A DNA stretch of 64,000 nucleotides from Neobacillus sp. YX16 (GTDB lineage: Bacteria > Bacillota > Bacilli > Bacillales > Cytobacillaceae), in the NCBI RefSeq assembly GCF_030123505.1, contig NZ_CP126115.1, positions 1,564,001 to 1,628,000 on the forward strand. The letters run 5' to 3'. A program made the translations under genes and the position numbers. This document shows, piece by piece, positions 16,587 through 25,720 of this stretch. Each line of letters opens with the position of its first letter. The first letter of the stretch is position 1. The notes beneath the pieces were generated by a model. It ran no database searches. It was given only the letters and a program-made list of their open reading frames with translations, and had not been told where the DNA came from.

Positions 16587-18416
16587 TTATACTAACTGGT
16601 TTTCCGGATCAATGATTTCAAGCTCACGAAGTTTTGCCTCGGTAACTTTTCCGTTTTCCCAGCCGCGTACTTGATAGTACTCTCCAAGCATGATATCCAT
16701 TCTGCTAACTTCCCCGGTACTATTACCAGAGGCAGGCTCTTCCGTGAATCGTTTTGGAAGATAGTCATCTTCTTCCTTATCGAACCCTGCTAAGTTATTA
16801 TAATAACGCTCAAGATTGTAAATTCTTTCCCCAGCCTTCATCACATCATCAGCAGTCATCGGAACACCAGTCATTGCACTGTATTGTTCAGCATAATGCT
16901 CCGCGTTTTCTGAGAAGGATGAAAACTTACAGATATTCATAGAATCTGAGAATGCAAGCATATCTTGGAATATTTTTAATAACTCGCCTTTACCTTCAGG
17001 CTTAAGGCGATCTGTAGGTTCTGGAATACCTGCAATCTCACTCGCAACCGTATATCCGCGTAAATGGCAGGCACCGCGGTTACTTGTTGCATAACCAAGA
17101 CCAATACCTTGAATTCCACGTGGATCATAGGCAGGTATAGACTGTCCTTTTACAGACATAGAAAGCTCAGGTGCACCCCAGGAAGCTGTTGCTTTTGCAG
17201 GACCCTCTGCAAGGAGACCGCCAAAGCCTTCACGGAATGCAATCTTCTTTGTTAAGTCAATCATGGAATCTGCATCGCCCCAGATTAGTTCCTCGGTGAT
17301 TAACCCCTTTTCATAGGCTTCCATCGTAACAGAGAAGCAATGGCCTAACTCAATAGTATCGAGCCCATACTCATTACATTGGTCGATTAAATAAGAAATA
17401 GCTTCCGCATCACTTAATAAACAGTTAGAGCCAAGTGACCAGGAAGATTCAAATTCAAAGCTTTCGACTCTTGTTTTATACTTGCCATCTTTTACTTCAA
17501 CTTCGATTTTGCAGCCTACAGGGCAGGCGTGGCATGTATTGTTTTTAACAAGCAAATGCTGGTTTACATATTCACCGCTGTGCTTTTCTGCTTCATCCCA
17601 ATGTGTGAACTGAGAATTCTTGGTTGGAAGGGCGCCAACCTCATTGATGATATTGGTTAAAACGTTGGTCCCATAAACAGAAAGACCGCCTTTATTTGGG
17701 GCTGTTAAACCTCCGTCAAGAATGGCCTTTACTGCCTTTTTGTTTGCTTCTTTATATTCGGTTTCTAATTTAGGCTGAGGCATATTACCTTTTTGAGGTG
17801 CCTTAATTACAACCGCTTTCAATTTTTTATAGCCAGCAACAGCGGCAGTTCCGCCACGTCCAGCAGCTCGGTCATGCTCGTTAATAAAGGAAGCGAACTT
17901 AACTGTGTTTTCACCGGCTTGACCAATCGTCATGACACTAAGGTCTTGTTCACCGTATCTAGCCTGCATCGTTTTAACTGTTTCTCTTGTTCCTTTGCCC
18001 CATAAATCAGAAGCATCACGCAGTTCCGCCTTACCATCTTCGATATAAAGATAAACAGGCTTATCGCTTTTACCTGTAAGAATGATATTATCGACCCCTG
18101 CCCATTTTAAACGTGCTGCGGTCCATCCTCCCATATGAGAATCAGTAACGGTTCCAGTTAACGGAGATTTCGTAACAACACATAGACGTCCACTCATGGA
18201 AGACCGTGAGCCAGTTACAGGACCAGTCATGATACAAAGCATGTTTTCAGGCGATAATGGCTCAACTTCAGGGCCGTTATCAAGTACATACTTAACTCCG
18301 AGACCACGGCCGCCAATGTACTTTTTTGCATCTTCTTCGTTAATAGGTCTGTAATTAATCGTACCTGCTGTTAAATCAACTACTACTTCTTTGTTTTTAA
18401 AACCGCCTAAATTCAC
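16587..18416 (-). CDS. aor: Aldehyde:ferredoxin oxidoreductase (tungsten-pterin type)
   Basis: Oxidises aldehydes to acids (or the reverse) with ferredoxin, using a bis-pterin tungsten centre and one [4Fe-4S] cluster. The 609-residue protein has the N-terminal pterin-binding domain (GGRGLGVKYVL, TGPVTGSRSSMSGR, GRGGTAAVAGYK) and four cluster cysteines: Cys295, Cys298, Cys302 (CHACPVGC) and Cys496 (NICKF). This is the same spacing as the Pyrococcus enzyme, as I recall it. The second pterin segment DPRGIQGIGLGYATSNRGACH is present. Start is GTG with AGGGAG upstream. The enzyme is oxygen-sensitive, so an anaerobic or micro-oxic role is implied. Mo instead of W cannot be excluded from sequence. 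Confidence 0.93.
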   Translation of the reverse strand: MNLGGFKNKEVVVDLTAGTINYRPINEEDAKKYIGGRGLGVKYVLDNGPEVEPLSPENMLCIMTGPVTGSRSSMSGRLCVVTKSPLTGTVTDSHMGGWTAARLKWAGVDNIILTGKSDKPVYLYIEDGKAELRDASDLWGKGTRETVKTMQARYGEQDLSVMTIGQAGENTVKFASFINEHDRAAGRGGTAAVAGYKKLKAVVIKAPQKGNMPQPKLETEYKEANKKAVKAILDGGLTAPNKGGLSVYGTNVLTNIINEVGALPTKNSQFTHWDEAEKHSGEYVNQHLLVKNNTCHACPVGCKIEVEVKDGKYKTRVESFEFESSWSLGSNCLLSDAEAISYLIDQCNEYGLDTIELGHCFSVTMEAYEKGLITEELIWGDADSMIDLTKKIAFREGFGGLLAEGPAKATASWGAPELSMSVKGQSIPAYDPRGIQGIGLGYATSNRGACHLRGYTVASEIAGIPEPTDRLKPEGKGELLKIFQDMLAFSDSMNICKFSSFSENAEHYAEQYSAMTGVPMTADDVMKAGERIYNLERYYNNLAGFDKEEDDYLPKRFTEEPASGNSTGEVSRMDIMLGEYYQVRGWENGKVTEAKLRELEIIDPENQLV

Positions 18417-18637
18417 AGTTTCTCCCTCTCTTTCATTAATAAATTGAAGCTTATCTCCTATTTATAGTGAAAAATATTAATAGGATATTCCTCTCAAAAT
18501 TAATAAATAAACCCAATTCCTATTATACAATTATTTTTATATATTTAATATTTAAACTTTTCTAAAATTCAATTAAAATTAACGTAGATTACGTGAGTCG
18601 TTAGAATGTATTACTAATCTAGAAAAGAGGATCGCAT

Positions 18638-19666
18638 ATGGACGATTTAGGACGATACGGAAGACAAATTCTTTTTTCCGGAATAGGGGAAGAGGGACAG
18701 GTAAAATTGCTGAAAAGCAAGGTGGCTATTGTCGGTGTCGGAGCACTCGGAACAGTATGTGCTAATCATTTGGTCCGATCGGGTGTAGGATACATAAGGT
18801 TAATTGATAGAGATGTAGTTGACCTTTCCAATTTACAGCGTCAATCACTTTTTAACGAAGAAGATGTTAATCTAAATCTTCCAAAGGCAGTTGCAGCGGG
18901 GAAGAGACTGAAAACAATAAACTCAACTGTTACAGTAGACGCAGTTATCACAGATTTAAATCTTGATAATGCTGAAGAATTGCTAGCAGGGTTTGATTGT
19001 CTCGTTGATGGCACGGATAATTTTATGACCCGATACTTGATCAATGATGTTGCAGTTAAGTATGGGATTCCTTGGGTCCATGGGGCAGCAGTTAGTTCAA
19101 GAGGAATGTTTGCCGTTATTAAACCAGGAATAACTCCATGCTATCGCTGTCTATTTCCAGAAGTTCCAGCTGGCAGGGGCGAAACTTGTGACACGATTGG
19201 TGTTCTGTCACCAATAACGGATATAATTGGTTCCTTTCAAGCAATGGAAGCGATAAAACTATTAATAGGAGCCTCCACAAGTTCTAACCTTGAGCAAATT
19301 GATATATGGGATACCTCTTTTTTTTCAATGGATATAACCGAAGGGAGAAATCCACAATGTCCGACATGTGTAAATCACCAATTTGACTTCCTAGATCGTT
19401 CATCCAGCATCCAGGAATCTTATAGTTCTCTTTGCGGTCGAGACACCGTGCAAATATATTTTAGACAAAAGCGCGAACGAGACTTAAAAAAACTTAGTGA
19501 ACACCTAAAGAAAAATGGAAAAGTAACCGGAAACCAATTTTTACTTCGTTTCTCGCCCAATTCAGAAACAACTATCGTCGTATTCAAAGATGGTCGAGTA
19601 CTAATCCATGGTACAAACGATGTCGTAAAAGCTAAATCCCTTTATTCAAAATATATAGGGAACTAA
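18638..19666 (+). CDS. moeB: MoeB/ThiF-type adenylyltransferase
   Basis: E1-like enzyme that adenylates the C-terminal GG of MoaD or ThiS. The 342-residue protein opens GRYGRQILFSGIGEEGQ and has the nucleotide motif VGVGALG, the DxxNLQRQ loop, the catalytic-region DGTDNFMTRYLINDVA, and two CXXC zinc pairs (CYRC and CPTC). A C-terminal domain (about residues 270-342, LCGRDTVQIYF to FKDGRVLIHGT) is also found in longer Bacillus MoeB proteins. It is divergent from aor across an AT-rich 220-bp gap. It most likely serves the MoaD-like protein at 16.0 kb; ThiS is possible. Confidence 0.88.
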   Translation: MDDLGRYGRQILFSGIGEEGQVKLLKSKVAIVGVGALGTVCANHLVRSGVGYIRLIDRDVVDLSNLQRQSLFNEEDVNLNLPKAVAAGKRLKTINSTVTVDAVITDLNLDNAEELLAGFDCLVDGTDNFMTRYLINDVAVKYGIPWVHGAAVSSRGMFAVIKPGITPCYRCLFPEVPAGRGETCDTIGVLSPITDIIGSFQAMEAIKLLIGASTSSNLEQIDIWDTSFFSMDITEGRNPQCPTCVNHQFDFLDRSSSIQESYSSLCGRDTVQIYFRQKRERDLKKLSEHLKKNGKVTGNQFLLRFSPNSETTIVVFKDGRVLIHGTNDVVKAKSLYSKYIGN

Positions 19667-19675
19667 ATAATAGAA

Positions 19676-19886
19676 AAAAGGTGTGTTTCTCTTTTTAAAG
19701 GCTATGTAATAACACATTGTTGATTGGAGTGGAAGGCGCGAGACTCCTGCGGGAGGACGGGGCAGGGGAGACCCCACAGGCGCTTAAGCGCCGAGGAGGC
19801 TCCCCGAACCGCCCGCGGAAAGCGAAGCGCCTGGAAAGTAAATCAACAGACGATATTATTTAGCCTTTATGAAAAACACACCTTTT
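19676..19886 (+). terminator. Terminator hairpin of moeB split by a repeat
   Basis: AAAAGGTGTGTTT (19676-19688) and AAACACACCTTTT (19874-19886) are perfect 13-base complements just after moeB, but about 185 bases lie between them. They look like the two arms of one terminator whose loop received the family A repeat. Confidence 0.6.
19697..19868. repeat. Interspersed repeat family A, copy 1 (short form)
   Basis: About 172 bp with inverted ends (AAAGGCTA...TGTTGATT against AATCAACA...TAGCCTTT) and a GC-rich interior containing GGAAGGCGCGAGACTCCTGC, GGACGGGGCAGGGGAGACCC, AAGCGCCGAGGAGGCT and CGGAAAGCGAAGCGCC. It lacks the 61-bp inner module and the 3' module of the other copies. The open frame across it is not a gene. 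Similar GC-rich repeats are scattered in many Bacillaceae genomes. Confidence 0.85.
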
Positions 19887-19890
19887 GTTA

Positions 19891-20454
19891 TTATGAAATC
19901 ATTTTTTCGATAACCAATCGTTTTCCGGTATTTAGGGTGAATTCAAAGCGATCATTGACCTTTTCAAAATAACAAAAATGGTGCTGCACATTACAGATTT
20001 GTTCCTGATTATCGAAAACAATAAAGTTTACCCCATCTCTTCGCTTTTCATCGGATAAGAAAGATAGGTGATTGTAACAATAGATACAATCATATATAGA
20101 AAAATCTAACGAGTTTAGTGTCGTGATAAATTGAAAAAAGGCGTCATCATTCATTCCCTCTAAAAGTCTTTCCAACGAGTAGATTAAATGCTTCCTTATT
20201 CTAACCAAATCATGGTCACGAAGCATAATGATCTCATTTCCAATTCGTATCTTCCCAGAGTCAATTAAAATTCCTTTCTTCCATCGATTAACGCGAAATA
20301 TTTCTATCTCTTGTTGAAGAAAGTCATCCAGCATCGCTGCTTCTTCTGTTTCTTCATCAAAAAAAATCCATTGATCACTTATTTGTTCAACTGCTCCTTC
20401 GTTATAGGCCCTCAGTTGAAAATCCAAAAGTTTAATTCTTTGTTGTCGATTCAT
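19891..20454 (-). CDS. yisN: YisN-like protein (DUF2777 type)
   Basis: Soluble protein of 187 residues, MNRQQRIKLLDFQLRAYNEG..., rich in aromatic residues, with a CIYCYNHLSFL segment (CXXC) in the second half. Gene order (after yisL, before asnO) supports YisN. No known catalytic motif; function unknown. The 3' end lies four bases beyond the split moeB terminator. Confidence 0.65.
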   Translation of the reverse strand: MNRQQRIKLLDFQLRAYNEGAVEQISDQWIFFDEETEEAAMLDDFLQQEIEIFRVNRWKKGILIDSGKIRIGNEIIMLRDHDLVRIRKHLIYSLERLLEGMNDDAFFQFITTLNSLDFSIYDCIYCYNHLSFLSDEKRRDGVNFIVFDNQEQICNVQHHFCYFEKVNDRFEFTLNTGKRLVIEKMIS

Positions 20455-20618
20455 GTTTAACCTCCGTGCCTAATACTTCATTTTCTTTGTAGACATCTTT
20501 GTGAGATTTTATAACTTGTTTATCTTTAATTTGGACAATTTACCAAATAAACTGGGCTGAATACTATAAAACATGTAACGTTTATCCAGCTGCTAAACTG
20601 GAGAGAGGAGATTTTATT

Positions 20619-22469
20619 ATGTGCGGAGTAACAGGATGGGTTGATTTTACAATTGATATGAAGAATGAAAAAGATACATTGGAAAAAATGGCAAATATCC
20701 TTGCGAAAAGGGGCCCAGACGAGACAAACCTTTGGTTGAATACTCATGTTGGTTTTGGTCATAAGCGGCTGATTGTGGTGGACCCTGAGGGGGGGAGACA
20801 GCCGATGACTAAACAAAAAGATGGTATACAATATACAATCTGTTATAATGGGGAGTTGTACAATACTGAAGATATCCGCAAAATTCTCCTTACTAAAGGA
20901 TATTCTTTCAAAGGTCATTCTGATACAGAAGTTCTGTTAACTGCCTATATAGAATGGGCAGAAGAGTGTGTAAATCATTTAAACGGTATCTATGCCTTTG
21001 CTATTTGGGATTCAAAGAGAGAGCAGCTTTTTATTGGACGGGATCGATTAGGTGTTAAACCGCTGTTTTTTACGGAATTAAATAAGGGGATTGTATTTGC
21101 TTCGGAAATAAAGGCAATTCTTAAGAACCCTGGAATGAAAACAGAGCTAGAATATGAGGGGCTTGCTGAAATTTTCGGTTTAGGACCTTCGAGGACTCCT
21201 GGGTCTGGGATTTTTAAAGGCATTAAGGAGCTGCGTCCGGCACACGCCATGACTTTTTCAAAAAATGGCTTAAAGATTTGGCGTTATTGGAATGTAAAGA
21301 GTGATGTGCATAAAGACAGTGTGGAGGAAACGGCCGAAAAGGTACGCTATTTGGTAACAGATGCTGTAACAAGGCAGCTAGTATCCGATGTTCCGCTTTC
21401 TACCTTCTTATCAGGGGGGCTTGATTCAAGTATTATTACTGCAATTGCTGCAAAAGGATTTAATGACCAAGGTAAAGGTCAGCTTCATACGTATTCTATT
21501 GACTATGAAGGAAACGATCGCTTTTTTAAAGCAAACGAATTTCAGCCAAATGCGGATGAAAAGTGGATCAAGATTGTGACCAGTGAGTTTGATACAAAGC
21601 ACCATTTTAAAACAATTTCTCAAGAACAATTAGTGAAAGACTTAACAGAAGCGGTTCATGTTCGTGATTGTCCTGGTATGGCTGACATTGATTCCTCCTT
21701 GCTTTGGTTTTGTAAGGAAATAAAAAATGACTTTGTTGTTAGTCTTTCTGGGGAATGTGCGGATGAGATCTTTGGAGGCTACCCTTGGTTTCACCGCAAG
21801 GAAGATTTAGAGAGACCAGGATTTCCTTGGATGCGCTCGGTTAATGAAAGAAATAATTTGTTAAGAGCCGATTGGCAGCAAAGACTTAAATTAAAGGATT
21901 ACGTGATTGAAAAGTATAAGCATGCCGTTCAGGAAACTCCTAAATTGGAGGGAGAAAGCATCGAAGAAGCAAAACGGCGAGAGCTTTTTTATATTAATAT
22001 GACACATTTTATGACAACGCTACTTGACCGAAAAGATAGAATGAGTATGGGAGCAAGTCTTGAGGTCAGAGTTCCATTTGCAGACCACCGTCTTGTAGAA
22101 TATGTTTGGAACATCCCGTGGGATATTAAAATGGTTCATGGCAGGGAAAAGGGAATCTTAAGAAAAGCTTTTGAAGGAATTCTTCCGGAGGAAGTACTTT
22201 ATCGAAAGAAAAGTCCTTATCCTAAAACCCATAATCCAGCATACACATTGGCAGTCCAACAACAATTAAAAGAGATATTAACGAATAAGTCCTCGGTACT
22301 ATTTGAAATATTCAATCGGGATTTACTAAATGAACTGGTAGATTCCGGAGGTAATTCCTTCAAAGAGCCATGGTTTGGTCAGTTAATGTCAGGACCACAG
22401 CTACTGGCCTATTTTATACAATTAGATATTTGGTTTAAAGATTACAATATTAATATAGTAAATGCATAG
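20619..22469 (+). CDS. asnO: Asparagine synthetase (glutamine-hydrolysing), AsnO type
   Basis: Makes asparagine from aspartate, glutamine and ATP. The 616-residue protein starts MCGVTGW, so Cys2 is the glutaminase nucleophile. The N-terminal Ntn-hydrolase domain shows RGPDETNLW, CYNGELYN and GHSDTEVLL; the synthetase domain has the PP-loop SGGLDSSIIT and LSGECADEIFGGYPWF. GAGAGAGGAG precedes the ATG. B. subtilis AsnO, at the same place, acts during sporulation; whether this copy is sporulation-specific is inference. Confidence 0.95.
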   Translation: MCGVTGWVDFTIDMKNEKDTLEKMANILAKRGPDETNLWLNTHVGFGHKRLIVVDPEGGRQPMTKQKDGIQYTICYNGELYNTEDIRKILLTKGYSFKGHSDTEVLLTAYIEWAEECVNHLNGIYAFAIWDSKREQLFIGRDRLGVKPLFFTELNKGIVFASEIKAILKNPGMKTELEYEGLAEIFGLGPSRTPGSGIFKGIKELRPAHAMTFSKNGLKIWRYWNVKSDVHKDSVEETAEKVRYLVTDAVTRQLVSDVPLSTFLSGGLDSSIITAIAAKGFNDQGKGQLHTYSIDYEGNDRFFKANEFQPNADEKWIKIVTSEFDTKHHFKTISQEQLVKDLTEAVHVRDCPGMADIDSSLLWFCKEIKNDFVVSLSGECADEIFGGYPWFHRKEDLERPGFPWMRSVNERNNLLRADWQQRLKLKDYVIEKYKHAVQETPKLEGESIEEAKRRELFYINMTHFMTTLLDRKDRMSMGASLEVRVPFADHRLVEYVWNIPWDIKMVHGREKGILRKAFEGILPEEVLYRKKSPYPKTHNPAYTLAVQQQLKEILTNKSSVLFEIFNRDLLNELVDSGGNSFKEPWFGQLMSGPQLLAYFIQLDIWFKDYNINIVNA

Positions 22470-22531
22470 GCGTTTATAGTTGGATTCATAACTTTATTAG
22501 ATTAAAATGAGTGTATGGAAGGGGATTGAAG

Positions 22532-24046
22532 ATGAAAAAAACCTTGATTACACTCATTTTATTTTGTATTTTTATTTTTTCGGCAGTGCCAGCTTACGGG
22601 GCCTCGGAAAGGGAGACCCGGGAATGGCAGGAAGAAACTGTTTATTCTATAATGGTGGATCGTTTTTTTAATGCTAATACGAAGAATGATATTGATGTTA
22701 ATACTCTAGACCCTGTAGCCTATAATGGCGGAGATTTTCAGGGAGTCATTGATAAGCTCGATTTTCTTAAGGATATGGGTTTCACAGCAATCCGGCTAAC
22801 ATCTATATTCGATAATACTTTTGGAGGTTATCATGGCTATTGGGTAAATGACTTTTATCAGCCTGATGAGCATTTTGGCTCGCTAAAAACATTTAAGAAA
22901 CTAGTGCAAGAAGCCCATCAACGAGATATGAAGGTAATCATTGATTTTGTAACCAATAATGTCTCTACAGAACACCCATGGGTGAAAGATACAGCAAAGC
23001 AGGATTGGTTCAATGTGAAGACTGAAATTAAAAATTTGAATAATCAGGATGAAATAGAGAATGGATGGGTGAATGGTTTACCTGACCTTAATCAGGACAA
23101 CCCTGACGTCAAAAATTATTTATTCGATGCTGCCAAGTGGTGGATAAATGAGACGGATATTGACGGGTACAGTCTTCCAGAGGTAAATCATGTCCCAGTA
23201 GCCTTTTGGAGTGATTTTTCAAAGGAAGTAAAAAGTGAAAAGGAAAACTTCTTTCTCTTAGGGATTACCTCTGCCAATCGGACAGTTGATTCTGATAAAT
23301 ATGTGATGGCTGGCATCGACAGCCTTACTGACTATCAACATAGTGAAAATTTAAGAAATGTTTTCGCTACGACTAATCAAGCTTTTAGCGGGCTGAATGA
23401 TAATAAGGTTCAGAACCCTGAATTACAGCCACAATTTTTTGATAATGAAATGACTACGAGGTTTACAAGTGATATCGTAAAGAATAAACAGTTTCCAGGT
23501 GCTCGCTGGAGAACTGCCTTGACTTATATATATTCTACTCCTGGAATCCCTGTTGTCTTTTATGGCAGTGAAATTGCTTTAAACGGCGGAGAAATTCCAG
23601 ATAATCGGCAGCCAATGAATTTCCGGACAGAAAAGGAACTCATTGATTATATGACTAAGCTTGGTGAAATAAGAAATCAGCTTCCTTCTTTGACAAGGGG
23701 AAGTATGGAGATGCTTTATGAAAAAGATGGAATGGCGGTTTATAAGCGCGTATACCAAGATGAAACGGCGATTATTGCCATTAATAATACAAGTAAATCT
23801 CAAAATGTGACGTTGAATAATGAACATATTGAAGGTGGAAAAGAACTGCGTGGCATGCTTAATGGAGACTTAGTCCGAAGTAATGATGATAACCAATATG
23901 ATCTCATCATTGACCGTGATGAAGCAGAAATTTATGTGTTAGCCAATAAGAGCGGAATTAATCTGACCCTAATAGGTTCACTAGTGGTTGTCTACATCTT
24001 ATTCACTATATTTATTATAAAAGTAAGGAAAAGAAGAAAAGAATAA
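22532..24046 (+). CDS. Secreted, membrane-anchored GH13 alpha-amylase-fold protein lacking all catalytic residues
   Basis: A 504-residue protein with a signal peptide (MKKTLITLILFCIFIF to AYG-A), an alpha-amylase (GH13) barrel, a C-terminal beta domain, one C-terminal membrane helix (about residues 468-488) and a basic tail KVRKRRKE. The fold is clear (GYHGYWVNDFYQPDEHFG, TPGIPVVFYGSEIALNGG). The active site is gone: region I has DFVTNN (Asn for His, residue 143), region II GYSLPEVNH where GFRLDxVKH is usual (Arg to Ser214, nucleophile Asp to Pro216), region III LLGITS for LLGEVW (acid Glu to Ile245), and region IV DNEMTTRF for DNHDxxRF (transition-state Asp to Met307). Start at 22532 follows GGAAGGGG. 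It is probably a surface sugar-binding or scaffold protein, not an amylase. Confidence 0.88.
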   Translation: MKKTLITLILFCIFIFSAVPAYGASERETREWQEETVYSIMVDRFFNANTKNDIDVNTLDPVAYNGGDFQGVIDKLDFLKDMGFTAIRLTSIFDNTFGGYHGYWVNDFYQPDEHFGSLKTFKKLVQEAHQRDMKVIIDFVTNNVSTEHPWVKDTAKQDWFNVKTEIKNLNNQDEIENGWVNGLPDLNQDNPDVKNYLFDAAKWWINETDIDGYSLPEVNHVPVAFWSDFSKEVKSEKENFFLLGITSANRTVDSDKYVMAGIDSLTDYQHSENLRNVFATTNQAFSGLNDNKVQNPELQPQFFDNEMTTRFTSDIVKNKQFPGARWRTALTYIYSTPGIPVVFYGSEIALNGGEIPDNRQPMNFRTEKELIDYMTKLGEIRNQLPSLTRGSMEMLYEKDGMAVYKRVYQDETAIIAINNTSKSQNVTLNNEHIEGGKELRGMLNGDLVRSNDDNQYDLIIDRDEAEIYVLANKSGINLTLIGSLVVVYILFTIFIIKVRKRRKE

Positions 24047-24047
24047 C

Positions 24048-24092
24048 GAAAAAAATGCGATACTTCTAAATGGAAGTATCGCATTTTTCTAG
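24048..24092. terminator. Bidirectional terminator
   Basis: AAAAATGCGATACTTC-TAAATG-GAAGTATCGCATTTTT between the amylase-like gene and the convergent SDR gene. Confidence 0.9.
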
Positions 24093-24101
24093 TGGAATTT
24101 C

Positions 24102-24977
24102 CTATCCATTAATGATTTTCCCACCGTTTACATGGATGATTTGGCCGCTTACATAGGAAGAATCGTCAGATGCCAGATAAACGTAACTTGGGGCAAGTTC
24201 ATAGGGTTGACCTGCTCTGCCCATTGGCGTATCCGTACCAAAGCTTACAACTTGGTCTTCAGAGAATGTTGAGGGGATGAGCGGTGTCCATATCGGACCT
24301 GGTGCGACACCGTTAACCCTAATTCCTTGTGGTGCAAGTGACTTTGCCAGGGAACGAGTGAAGGTAACAATTGCACCTTTCGTAGCAGAGTAATCCAATA
24401 ATTGCTCATTCCCTGCATAAGCAGTGATTGAGGCTGTATTAATAATAGTGGCACCCTTTTTCAAGTGGGACAAAACCATTTTAGACATATAAAAAAAGGA
24501 GAAAATATTGGTTCGGAATGTTTTTTCAAGCTGTGTAGAGGTAATATCTAACAGACTTTGCTGCGGATGCTGCTCTGCTGCATTGTTGACTAAAATATCA
24601 ATTTTACCAAATTGGTCTTTTGTTTGATTAACAATATCCCTACAAAAATCTTCATTGCCAATATCGCCGGCAAAGAGCAGGCATTTACGGCCTTCTGCTT
24701 CAACAAGTGCTTTTGTTTCTTCTGCATCCTGATGCTCCTCTAAGTAGGAAATCGCAACATCTGCACCTTCTTTAGCAAAATAAATCGCAACTGATTTACC
24801 AATTCCACTATCCCCGCCAGTAATAATGGCTGTTTTACCAGCTAGTTTCCCAGCACTTTTGTAATTGGGGTCAACTGACACGGGCCGAGGATTCATTTCA
24901 CTTTCAATTCCGGGCTGATGATTTTGGTGCTGTGGCGGGAAAGCTTTCTTTTGTTGTTTTTGATTATTGTTGGTCAT
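24102..24977 (-). CDS. Short-chain dehydrogenase/reductase, general-stress type
   Basis: NAD(P)-dependent oxidoreductase of 291 residues with a 45-residue polar N-terminal extension (MTNNNQKQQKKAFPPQHQNH..) typical of the YdaD/YhdF/YhxC group. Cofactor motif TGGDSGIG, NNAA motif (LVNNAAEQH), catalytic Ser in NTASITAYAG and YSATK with Tyr and Lys. C-terminal GxIIHVNGGKIING. Substrate not predictable; the group includes SigB-dependent stress proteins in B. subtilis. Confidence 0.88.
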   Translation of the reverse strand: MTNNNQKQQKKAFPPQHQNHQPGIESEMNPRPVSVDPNYKSAGKLAGKTAIITGGDSGIGKSVAIYFAKEGADVAISYLEEHQDAEETKALVEAEGRKCLLFAGDIGNEDFCRDIVNQTKDQFGKIDILVNNAAEQHPQQSLLDITSTQLEKTFRTNIFSFFYMSKMVLSHLKKGATIINTASITAYAGNEQLLDYSATKGAIVTFTRSLAKSLAPQGIRVNGVAPGPIWTPLIPSTFSEDQVVSFGTDTPMGRAGQPYELAPSYVYLASDDSSYVSGQIIHVNGGKIING

Positions 24978-25044
24978 TTATTCTACCTCCAAGGATATTT
25001 ACCATTTTAGTTTGAGGAATATGCACAAAAATATGAGCAAAATA

Positions 25045-25086
25045 AAAAAGGGTGAAAAGGAATATTTCCTTTTCACCCTTTTAGAG
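25045..25086 (-). terminator. Terminator after yajQ
   Basis: AAAAGGGTGAAAAGGAA and TTTCCTTTTCACCCTTTT pair almost perfectly, immediately 3' of the minus-strand yajQ gene. Confidence 0.85.
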
Positions 25087-25091
25087 CCTTA

Positions 25092-25583
25092 TTATCTGTA
25101 GTTAATAAATTGAACATCGACAGTTAGGTCTGCTTCCCGTACCAACGAAATAATCTTTTGTAAATCATCACGGTTTTTACCGCTGACTCTGACTTGGTCG
25201 TCTTGAATTTGACTTTTCACCTTTAGGCCGCTATTTTTAATAATCGTATTAATTTTTTTTGCATTTTCTTTATCAATTCCTTGGACAAGCTTCGCTCTTT
25301 GACGAACAGTCCCGCCAGAGGCTTTTTCCATTTTGCCATAGTCAAGATTCTTAACAGGAACACCTCTTTTGATTAACCTTCCTAGCAAGACGTCTTTCAA
25401 CTGGTCCATTTTAAATTCATCGTCTGAAACTAGAACAAGCTCTTCTTTATCCAATGTAACCTCACTTTTGCTGCCTTTAAAATCATAACGGGTTTTAATT
25501 TCCTTCATTGTTGCGGTAATTGCATTATTGACTTCCGTAAATTCCACTTTGGATACAATATCAAATGATTCATCTTTGGCCAT
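25092..25583 (-). CDS. yitK: YajQ family nucleotide-binding protein (YitK)
   Basis: A 163-residue UPF0234 protein with two KOW-like alpha/beta repeats; [35 protein letters not shown] and the C-terminal [19 protein letters not shown] are signatures. Some proteobacterial YajQ proteins bind c-di-GMP and act with transcription factors; others bind nucleic acid. The present copy is intact. It is divergent from cvfB, as yitK/yitL are neighbours in B. subtilis. A link with the c-di-GMP riboswitch at 14.5 kb would be speculation. Confidence 0.9.
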   Translation of the reverse strand: MAKDESFDIVSKVEFTEVNNAITATMKEIKTRYDFKGSKSEVTLDKEELVLVSDDEFKMDQLKDVLLGRLIKRGVPVKNLDYGKMEKASGGTVRQRAKLVQGIDKENAKKINTIIKNSGLKVKSQIQDDQVRVSGKNRDDLQKIISLVREADLTVDVQFINYR

Positions 25584-25720
25584 AGTAATAATACCCCCAA
25601 TATATTTTTAATAACGGTATGTAATCCTGCTAAAGTTTCCCTTTATGGCTACATTATAGTAAAATATAGCAAGTCAAACAACCCTATGGATAACTATAGG
25701 AGAGAAAAGGTGAGTTAATA

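Noticed and set aside
19724..19972. 82-codon open frame on the plus strand
   Set aside because: Lies inside family A repeat copy 1 and runs into the convergent yisN gene; GC-rich repeat sequence is open in several frames by chance.
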